From: Nostoc sp. GT001
Lineage (GTDB): Bacteria; Cyanobacteriota; Cyanobacteriia; Cyanobacteriales; Nostocaceae
DNA: 35,153 nucleotides
Direction of reading: 5' to 3'
Assembly (NCBI RefSeq): GCF_030382115.1
Contig: NZ_JAUDRJ010000003.1
Location: forward strand, 5,544,565-5,579,717
Shown: positions 25,798-32,344 of the stretch, piece by piece
Numbering within the stretch: the first letter of the stretch is position 1
Layout: every line of letters begins with the position of its first letter
Program-made: the position numbers and the translations under genes
Notes under the pieces: model-generated
The model's database searches: none
The model's input: only the letters and a program-made list of their open reading frames with translations
Told to the model about the DNA's origin: nothing

Positions 25798-26757
25798 ATG
25801 ACTATTAAAACTGTTGGCATGATTAGCAGCTATTCAGGTCTTGCTAAAAATAAAGATTGGTTATGGCAACAAACTCCGCACTACTTTGGTGTTTGGAAGA
25901 ATATGCAAATGTTGAAAATGGCACAAAAGCCAGATTTTATGTTGCTATATCAATTTGATTTTCCCCAAGCATCGCCGCAAAAGTCTTGGTTAGATAGTTT
26001 TCGCAAACAGCAGCAAAAACCAGTAGTAAATGTTGAATCTCTACTGCGTGGTGTCAACAAAGAGCGAATTATTTATTTGCTCAGAGAACCGCCTTTAGAT
26101 GAGGTTGTAAAAATAACTAATCATAATTATCAAGAAGCCCAGAAGTATTGCGGCTACGTTTCTGGGCCTGATGATTTTGCTCCCATTCCTGACTATATGC
26201 CTGCTATTTGGTATCACTCAAATTCATTTCAAGATTTAAATGAAATGCCACCGCCCCCAAAAGTTGCCCCTTGTAGTTGGATTACTTCGGGAATTAGCCG
26301 CACGGCCAACCATCGCCAGCGTTTAGATTTTTTACAATCTTTGCAATCTAGTGGCATGAAATTTGATTTGTATGGGCGTAACTTACCAGAATGGGCGAAC
26401 AGTTCAGGAGAACTAGGTAACAAATGGTATGGCATGGCACCATACTATTACAATTTGGCAATTGAAAACTATGCTGATAATAATTGGTATGTGAGTGAGA
26501 AACTTTGGGATAGTTTACTTGCTTGGTGTTTACCAATTTACTATGGTGGCCCGGCTGCTGATAAATTATTGCCACCGGGTAGTTTTTTGCGGTTGCCCAG
26601 TTTAGATGAAAAAGGCATTGCCTACATCCAAGAAGTGACAGCTACACCTGATGCTTGGTATGCTGCCAAAGATGCGATCGCAGAAGCACGTCAAATCATT
26701 TTACACAAATTAAACTTGCTGAACTGGTTATCAAACTTTGTCGATCAACACTCATAA
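25798..26757 (+). CDS. GT10-like (alpha-1,3-fucosyltransferase type) glycosyltransferase
   Basis: The 319-residue protein has, in its second half, the pattern of the GT10 fucosyltransferase C-terminal domain: YYYNLAIENYADNNWYVSEKLWDSLLAWCLPIYYGG, followed by LLPPGSFLRL. In GT10 enzymes this region, with the conserved Glu-Asn and Glu-Lys pairs, binds GDP-fucose. The N-terminal half (PHYFGVWKNMQMLKMAQKP, IYLLREPP) is compatible with the acceptor domain. A different donor sugar is possible. It sits 3 bases before the next gene, suggesting translational coupling. Confidence 0.82.
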   Translation: MTIKTVGMISSYSGLAKNKDWLWQQTPHYFGVWKNMQMLKMAQKPDFMLLYQFDFPQASPQKSWLDSFRKQQQKPVVNVESLLRGVNKERIIYLLREPPLDEVVKITNHNYQEAQKYCGYVSGPDDFAPIPDYMPAIWYHSNSFQDLNEMPPPPKVAPCSWITSGISRTANHRQRLDFLQSLQSSGMKFDLYGRNLPEWANSSGELGNKWYGMAPYYYNLAIENYADNNWYVSEKLWDSLLAWCLPIYYGGPAADKLLPPGSFLRLPSLDEKGIAYIQEVTATPDAWYAAKDAIAEARQIILHKLNLLNWLSNFVDQHS

Positions 26758-26760
26758 ATT

Positions 26761-27741
26761 ATGAATGGTATTTGTACCCTTGGCAATGATTATGTTTTCG
26801 ATCAACTGGTGGCTTTGCTCAACAGTATTGATATTATCTTAGGTCCAGAAACTCCTGTTTGTATCTATCCTTTTGACGACCGCACACAACGGATTGCTGA
26901 CGAAATAGCTAAACGCCCAAATGTATTTCTTTACGATGACCAAGAATCAATCGACCGCTGGGATCAATTTATGTTGGCAGCAGCACCAGAACGATTGAAT
27001 CGGAGTAAATCTCGTCTTTATGGCGCTCACCGTCGTTTTTGCGCTTTTGATGGGCCATTCGAGAAGTTTATCTATTTAGATGCAGACACTTTGGTAATGA
27101 AGTCACTTGCAGGAGTGTTTGAAAAGCTAGATAGTTATGATTTTGTGGTCTACGATTTTCAATTTACAGACGTTAGTAAAATATATAATGTTAATTCTCC
27201 CAAATTACTAAAAGTTTTTGAGCAAAAACGCATTGATTCCGAAATATTTTGCTCAGGCTTTTATGGCGCAAAAAAAGGGCTATTTGACTCAGAAAAAAGA
27301 GATTGGTTAATATCACATTTACAAAATGGCGAGTCAGAAATTTTGTATGGCGGTGCTGGCGAACAACCATTAATCAACTATATGGTAATGAGGTCTAATC
27401 TTTCTATTTATAACTTTGCTTGCCAACTGCCAGATAATCAAAAAACAGGATGTTCTGCTAGTTCTAAACACTTCGAGGAACGAGAACATATTCTTTACGA
27501 TCGCGGTAATCAACTAACTTATCTCCATTACATTGGGATTCCTCCTAATATCAATCAAGCAGTCTGTGCGGGAGAAAATATTCAGTTTCCCTATCGAGAT
27601 TTATTTCTCTATTATCGTTACTTACACGAACCAGAAAAGCGTCCAGTATTTACCAATCCTCCTAAAAATTATAATGACGCTCCAGCACCAAATTTGCTTA
27701 CCAGAGCTTTGCAAAAACTTAAGTTAATTAACCAAGGATAA
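26761..27741 (+). CDS. GT-A-type sugar transferase, paralog 1 of 3
   Basis: The 326-residue protein starts MNGICTLGNDYVFDQLVALL, a GT8-like opening in which the first strand is followed by a helix. The metal-binding DXD occurs in FIYLDADTLVMKSL. EIFCSGFYGAKKGLF and AGEQPLINYMV resemble acceptor-side motifs of this group, and LYDRGNQLTYLHYIG is shared with the two following genes. It is probably cytoplasmic, transferring a sugar from a nucleotide donor; the exact family number is uncertain. Only 3 bases separate it from the gene on each side. Confidence 0.82.
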   Translation: MNGICTLGNDYVFDQLVALLNSIDIILGPETPVCIYPFDDRTQRIADEIAKRPNVFLYDDQESIDRWDQFMLAAAPERLNRSKSRLYGAHRRFCAFDGPFEKFIYLDADTLVMKSLAGVFEKLDSYDFVVYDFQFTDVSKIYNVNSPKLLKVFEQKRIDSEIFCSGFYGAKKGLFDSEKRDWLISHLQNGESEILYGGAGEQPLINYMVMRSNLSIYNFACQLPDNQKTGCSASSKHFEEREHILYDRGNQLTYLHYIGIPPNINQAVCAGENIQFPYRDLFLYYRYLHEPEKRPVFTNPPKNYNDAPAPNLLTRALQKLKLINQG

Positions 27742-27744
27742 TTT

Positions 27745-28635
27745 ATGAGTAGGGGCATTTATATAGTTGCCAATGACCGCGTTATCGATAATGCTATTGC
27801 TCTACTCAATAGCATTCGTTACTATGACCCAGAAGTTACTATTTATCTCATACCTTTTAATGACAATTATCACAAGGTAGCAGAACAGCTTGCTACCTTA
27901 CACAACGTCCAAGTTTTCCCAGATTTAGAACTTATTGATACCTTTACCAAACGCATCGGAGAAATTTTTGACCGAGATTTCCTCGCCTTACCCAACAAAA
28001 TGCGAAAACTGGTGGCGTGGTTTGGGCCTTTAGATGAATTTATTTATATTGATACGGATATTGTCGTTTTTGAAAAAATTGCCGACAATTTGGACAAACT
28101 TGCAGAAGTCGATTTCTTCTGCTGTGATTACCATCATGCTAATGAAAAGCTGCGAAATATTTTTTCCCCATTTGTGAAAGAACAGCAAATTTTTTCCGAT
28201 GCCCAACTTCAAGATGTTTTCAACAGTGGTTTTTGGGCTTCGAGAAAAGGAGCTATTACCGAACAACAAATGGATGAAGCTTTACGCGAGTGTGCAGCAC
28301 ATCGTGAATATTTCGATTTTTCTGAAGGGGTTACAGACCAACCCATTTTAAATTATCTTGTTCTCAAACTAATTTCTAAACGTGGAAATCTCGTCAAAAT
28401 TCCTGGGGGAGGGCCTGGTAGTTGGGCAGGATCGCAAAATTTCCAACAGCAAGATTACGCCCTCTATGACCGAGGACAACGACTCAAATATCTCCACTGG
28501 GCTGGTACGCGGATGAAAACTGGTAGTCCCTATTGGCAAGTGTGGGAACACTATCGCTATCTTCATGAGGGTAAATTTGCCTTCATCCCCAAACTGACTC
28601 GCCGTTTATTTCCCTTTGTTTCTGCGCGTACTTAA
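27745..28635 (+). CDS. GT-A-type sugar transferase, paralog 2 of 3
   Basis: This 296-residue paralog of the genes on both sides has MSRGIYIVANDRVIDNAIALL, the DXD in FIYIDTDIVVFEKI, FNSGFWASRKGAI, DQPILNYLVLKL and LYDRGQRLKYLHWAG. It is the most divergent of the three: it lacks the insert after the first strands, and the C-terminus ends soon after WEHYRYLHEG. An AAGGA ribosome site lies just before the ATG, partly inside the stop region of the upstream gene. The order implies three sequential additions of similar sugars, or enzymes with different acceptors. Confidence 0.82.
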   Translation: MSRGIYIVANDRVIDNAIALLNSIRYYDPEVTIYLIPFNDNYHKVAEQLATLHNVQVFPDLELIDTFTKRIGEIFDRDFLALPNKMRKLVAWFGPLDEFIYIDTDIVVFEKIADNLDKLAEVDFFCCDYHHANEKLRNIFSPFVKEQQIFSDAQLQDVFNSGFWASRKGAITEQQMDEALRECAAHREYFDFSEGVTDQPILNYLVLKLISKRGNLVKIPGGGPGSWAGSQNFQQQDYALYDRGQRLKYLHWAGTRMKTGSPYWQVWEHYRYLHEGKFAFIPKLTRRLFPFVSART

Positions 28636-28651
28636 TGTTAGGAGTATTACA

Positions 28652-29680
28652 ATGATTGATGGTATTTACACCTTAGCGAATGATGTTGTCTATGACCAAC
28701 TAGTTGCTTTGCTCAACAGCATAGAAGCTAATGCTGGTAGAGAAATTCCTGTTTGTGTAATTCCATATAATGACCAGCTAGAGAAAGTAAAGGCAGAAAT
28801 TGCATCTAGAGATAATGTTACTTTGTTTGAAAATTCTGATTCTATAGCTTATTGGGAGGACTTTGGCTCTCGGATCTGGAAAGCTCACCCAAGGGCGTTA
28901 AAGCTATGGCGAGAATATGGTTTGCCAGATAATTATCGCATAGAAAGACATCGAAAGCTCTGCTGTCTAGATGGCCCATTTGACAAGTATATCTTCTTTG
29001 ATGGAGATACCTTGTTGATGAAATCACTCGATGATGTTTATCAAAAGTTGGATGAATATGATTGGATTACAAATGACTTTCAATATAGATCCGATTTGAA
29101 TTATATTTTCAACTGGAAAGAAGATAAGCTAGCAGAGATTTTTCCTATAGAAGATATTAGGAATCAAATTTTTTGTTCTGGTTGGTTTGCTTCTAAAAAA
29201 GGTGTTTTTAATGATGCTAATTTAGCAAATCTACTAGCAAACTTAGAAGCAGGTGAAGCTGATGCACTGGCATGGGCAGATTCCGATCAAACAGTTCTCA
29301 ACTATTTAGTTTTACGTAGTGGAATTTCTTACTACAATTACGCCTATCACGGTAAAGCGACTGGTTGCCATTGGACTTCTAAATTTGATGTTGTAGATAA
29401 TATTCTTTACGACCAAGGGCAGAAATTGACATACTTACACTATATGAGTGTATCTTCTTCAGCTTTTACGAGGCTTTGTGGGGGTGAAGATGTTGATATT
29501 GCTTACCGCGATGTTTTCTTATATTATCGCTATTTAAAATCACCTGAAAAACGTCCTCAAAGCTTTAAGCGCCCAAGCAAGCTAACACTTCTCCAAAAGT
29601 CCACTAGTAGCTTTATTCAGCAAAGAATAAACAATATTAAGCTAAAGTATCGCAACTTCAAGCATAGAATTGCTCAATAA
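28652..29680 (+). CDS. GT-A-type sugar transferase, paralog 3 of 3
   Basis: The open frame extends back to an ATG at 28616, but the start at 28652 is preferred. It gives MIDGIYTLANDVVYDQLVALL, which aligns with the N-termini of the two upstream paralogs; AGGAG lies 7 bases before it, and the earlier ATG would overlap the preceding gene. The protein has 342 residues, the DXD in YIFFDGDTLLMKSLDD, IFCSGWFASKKGVF, SDQTVLNYLVLRSG and LYDQGQKLTYLHYM. It is closer to paralog 1 than to paralog 2 by shared stretches (CxDGPFxKxI, FLYYRYL..PEKRP). It is the last gene of the run, followed directly by a hairpin terminator. Confidence 0.85.
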   Translation: MIDGIYTLANDVVYDQLVALLNSIEANAGREIPVCVIPYNDQLEKVKAEIASRDNVTLFENSDSIAYWEDFGSRIWKAHPRALKLWREYGLPDNYRIERHRKLCCLDGPFDKYIFFDGDTLLMKSLDDVYQKLDEYDWITNDFQYRSDLNYIFNWKEDKLAEIFPIEDIRNQIFCSGWFASKKGVFNDANLANLLANLEAGEADALAWADSDQTVLNYLVLRSGISYYNYAYHGKATGCHWTSKFDVVDNILYDQGQKLTYLHYMSVSSSAFTRLCGGEDVDIAYRDVFLYYRYLKSPEKRPQSFKRPSKLTLLQKSTSSFIQQRINNIKLKYRNFKHRIAQ

Positions 29681-29714
29681 AAATTAAAGAGAGTCTGAAA
29701 CTCTCTTTAATTTT
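29680..29714. terminator. Bidirectional hairpin terminator after the glycosyltransferase run
   Basis: The arms AAAATTAAAGAGAGT (29680-29694) and ACTCTCTTTAATTTT (29700-29714) are perfectly complementary 15-mers with loop CTGAA. The stem ends in A/T runs on both sides, so it can work as an intrinsic terminator for the plus-strand genes and for the minus-strand operon that ends at 29739. It overlaps the stop codon of the last glycosyltransferase by one base. Confidence 0.88.
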
Positions 29715-29738
29715 AAAATATTAATTTCCTACTCTTTT

Positions 29739-30113
29739 CTAAGAAAAAGAATCTAAATCTAAAGATTGCATACCTTCACGTTCTATAAAGGTCATCATAC
29801 TTCCCAGCTGCAACCAAACTAATAAGCAAGTAAACAGACTAATTGGTAGACCGACTCCTAAAGCCAAGGATGAGGGAAAGCCAAATATCTCTAAACCTGA
29901 AGACATAAATAGACAAGTACCGCCTGTTATGCCGATAAATGGTACAAGTAATTGTTTCAGTGAGGAACGTGGCTGAGTATTTTCTGCTCGTTCGTTTGGC
30001 CAGTTCTGCACAATTACTTTCAAAGTGCCAGATAATGCCAAACCAGATGTTAATGCTATCAAAAAGCCAACAAGTAAGAGAAAGTAAGGCGGTTGCTCAG
30101 GAAAATAATACAT
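29739..30113 (-). CDS. Small conserved-looking membrane protein next to ABC1 kinase
   Basis: The 124-residue protein is not recognised as a named family. It has three hydrophobic helices: about 9-30 (YFLLLVGFLIALTSGLALSG), about 54-75 (LLVPFIGITGGTCLFMSSG) and about 82-105. A short basic/polar loop lies between helices 1 and 2, and the C-terminus is acidic. It starts 29 bases after the ABC1-kinase stop on the same strand, so co-expression is likely. A role linked to quinone or lipid metabolism would be guesswork from that neighbour. Confidence 0.7.
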   Translation of the reverse strand: MYYFPEQPPYFLLLVGFLIALTSGLALSGTLKVIVQNWPNERAENTQPRSSLKQLLVPFIGITGGTCLFMSSGLEIFGFPSSLALGVGLPISLFTCLLVWLQLGSMMTFIEREGMQSLDLDSFS

Positions 30114-30142
30114 GAAAACTCCTAATTTATATTCAAGATTTT

Positions 30143-31927
30143 TTACTTTTTATTTGTTGACTGGTTCTCAGCAAAAGACCCAATTAATGTCGTTTTTGGC
30201 AGGATAGCGGCTGCCCCTTCTCTGGATAACTCTGTTAAAATCTCGATCGCTACATTTAATAAACGATCCGGTTTTAAGTCATCTTTAACCAGGTTCCACA
30301 GGCGTTGGACATCTTCGGTGTGCAAGCGGTCATCTTCGGTGAGAGCAAGTACCAACTGTCGCCTTAGAAACTTGCCTTCTTCCGACATTAAGTATTGAAA
30401 CCCCATCTGCGCTGTGGGCAATACATCAAAGTTGTTATCAGTACGAGCGATCGCAATCAAATTCTCTAACCGCTGCCACTGAAATTTACCATCTTTGAAC
30501 AATACATTCAATAATCGTCGTCTTAATTCTGGCGATTCTCCTGTCAGCAACCGCCGCGCTATATACGGATAACCCACTTCCACAATTTTGAAATCGGGGT
30601 TAAGGCTAAGGGCAATACCTTCTTGGGTAACTAGAGAACGAATAATCAAAGCAAACTTTGCCGGAACTCGGAAAGGATATTCGTACATCAGTTCCGAAAA
30701 TTCATCGGTAATAGTTTTGAAGTTAAAATCTTTGACATTTTTGCCAATAGCGTTTCCTAGCACCGCTTCTAATGCTGGCACTATCGGGCAAATATTCGTA
30801 TCTGGAGTCAGAAACCCTAATTTTACAAAGTCTTCGGCTAAGTCGGTATAGTCTTTATTCACCAAATGCACTAGTGCATCGACCAGGGTTTCTTTGGTGC
30901 TTTCTTCCAACTGATCCATCATACCGAAGTCAATATAAGCCATACGACCATCGGGTAAAGCAAATAAATTGCCAGGATGAGGGTCAGCATGGAAGAAGCC
31001 ATATTCTAAAAGCTGTTGCAATCCTGATGTAACGCCAATTTGGATAATCGCTTCTGGGTCTACACCTGCTTCGCGGATGCGTTGAGTATCCGTCAGCTTG
31101 AAGCCGTCAATCCATTCCAGGGTTAAAACGTGGGTATTGGTATAACGCCAGTAAATACTTGGAACTTTTACTTGTGGGTCATTGTGGAAGTTGCTAGCAA
31201 ATTTCTCGGCGTTGCGGCCTTCATTAATATAGTCAATTTCTTCAAATAACTTTGTGCCAAACTCGTCCACAATTAAAGTTAGGTCGTGACCGAGATTTAA
31301 AGGCAACCAAGGAGCTAGCCAGCCTGCTGCCCAACGCATCAGATATAGGTCGCGTGTAATCACCGGGTGTAAGTTAGGGCGTTGCACCTTCACGGCGACT
31401 TCTTCACCGCTAACCAGACGACCGCGGTAAACTTGACCCAAGCTAGCAGCAGCGACTGGATTAGGTGACAGTTCGCTAAAACTTTCGTGAATTGGACGAC
31501 CTAGTTCACTTTCGATAATCTGGTAAGCGATCGCATTATCGAAAGGTGGTAACTGGTCTTGTAACTTGATCAGTTCTTCTAAGAAATCTTTGCGTATCAG
31601 GTCAGGCCTAGTAGAGAGGGCTTGACCAACTTTAATAAAAGTCGGGCCGAGGCGGGTGAGCAGTTCTCGCAACTGGATAGCTCGTTTACCCTTGTTCTGC
31701 TCAACTTTATCTTGCCACTCGTCCCACTTCAGACCGAATATAAATCCTGCAAAGGAGGAGATAATTCTCAGCACTCGCCCCCAGGCTAGCCACGGACGGT
31801 AACTATAGTAGCGAGCGATCGCATCTGGATTATAGAGTTTTAGTTGAGCAGGTTGATACTGACCCACGCCTTTTTTTGCCTCTTCAACTGAAAAATTTAC
31901 AATGATTGTTTTTCTCCTAACCCACAA
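30143..31927 (-). CDS. ABC1/ADCK (AarF/UbiB-type) atypical kinase family protein
   Basis: The 594-residue protein shows the full ABC1 set: the KxGQ motif in TFIKVGQALSTRPDLI (Lys99), the alanine-rich loop AAASLGQVYRG replacing the usual Gly-rich loop, the ATP-binding Lys in EEVAVKVQRP, the EEIDYINEGRNAEKF region, and HADPHPGNLFALPDGRMAYIDFGMMD with catalytic Asp, Asn and the DFG. Family members act in isoprenoid quinone, plastoquinone or tocopherol metabolism; several paralogs are usual in cyanobacteria and this one cannot be assigned. The start is uncertain. The longest frame begins at a TTG (31927) with no ribosome site before it, while AGGAG at 31914-31918 precedes an in-frame ATT at 31903 leading into VNFSVEEAKKG. 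Confidence 0.93.
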   Translation of the reverse strand: MWVRRKTIIVNFSVEEAKKGVGQYQPAQLKLYNPDAIARYYSYRPWLAWGRVLRIISSFAGFIFGLKWDEWQDKVEQNKGKRAIQLRELLTRLGPTFIKVGQALSTRPDLIRKDFLEELIKLQDQLPPFDNAIAYQIIESELGRPIHESFSELSPNPVAAASLGQVYRGRLVSGEEVAVKVQRPNLHPVITRDLYLMRWAAGWLAPWLPLNLGHDLTLIVDEFGTKLFEEIDYINEGRNAEKFASNFHNDPQVKVPSIYWRYTNTHVLTLEWIDGFKLTDTQRIREAGVDPEAIIQIGVTSGLQQLLEYGFFHADPHPGNLFALPDGRMAYIDFGMMDQLEESTKETLVDALVHLVNKDYTDLAEDFVKLGFLTPDTNICPIVPALEAVLGNAIGKNVKDFNFKTITDEFSELMYEYPFRVPAKFALIIRSLVTQEGIALSLNPDFKIVEVGYPYIARRLLTGESPELRRRLLNVLFKDGKFQWQRLENLIAIARTDNNFDVLPTAQMGFQYLMSEEGKFLRRQLVLALTEDDRLHTEDVQRLWNLVKDDLKPDRLLNVAIEILTELSREGAAAILPKTTLIGSFAENQSTNKK

Positions 31928-32183
31928 GTTAGTTGCAAGTTCAGGATAGCGGTAGTCTTTTATCTAAAACAACTAGAACTCTATCCTTTGGGGATAGTGT
32001 TCGAGGCGATTTTAGCATCTGTTACTGCCTACATTTGTTTATCTTTTTCTTAATTATACTTTATAAAACTACAACTACTTATCCATCTTTTTGATGATTT
32101 TATCTTTTCTTAACTTTAATTTATATAAATATAAATATGTACCTATATATGCAAATTGAAACTCAGTAACCGCTTACAACATA

Positions 32184-32218
32184 AAGATCCCCGGCTTCTA
32201 ATAGAAGCCGGGGATCTT
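32184..32218. terminator. GC-rich hairpin downstream of pepN
   Basis: The perfect 15-bp arms AAGATCCCCGGCTTC (32184-32198) and GAAGCCGGGGATCTT (32204-32218) surround the loop TAATA. It is very stable and lies downstream of pepN on the minus strand. The following bases on that strand (TATGTTG) are only weakly U-rich, so it is either a terminator or a dispersed palindromic repeat. Confidence 0.7.
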
Positions 32219-32284
32219 CGTACTATGTTTATTTATACCTGTAATTTAAGTGGAAAATAAAATTACAGCATCAACTAAAACCGT

Positions 32285-32322
32285 GGTAATTGGTAATAGC
32301 TTTGCCACAATTACCAATTACC
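32285..32322. repeat. Inverted repeat built from GGTAATT units after pepN
   Basis: GGTAATTGGTAAT (32285-32297) and ATTACCAATTACC (32310-32322) are exact reverse complements with a 12-base loop. The arms consist of a heptamer repeated almost twice. It begins 22 bases after the pepN stop and could form an RNA hairpin that terminates or protects the message. Confidence 0.75.
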
Positions 32323-32344
32323 TACTTTTAATTGTCATGTATTG

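Larger units (their letters stand above)
31928..32344. other. Intergenic region between pepN and the ABC1-kinase gene
   Basis: No gene is seen in these 417 bases. They hold two hairpins just after pepN (listed separately) and an AT-rich stretch (32040-32160) that probably contains the promoter of the kinase operon on the minus strand. Confidence 0.6.

Noticed and set aside
28616..28651. Longer start for the third GT-A paralog
   Set aside because: It overlaps the preceding gene. The ATG at 28652 has AGGAG and matches paralog N-termini.
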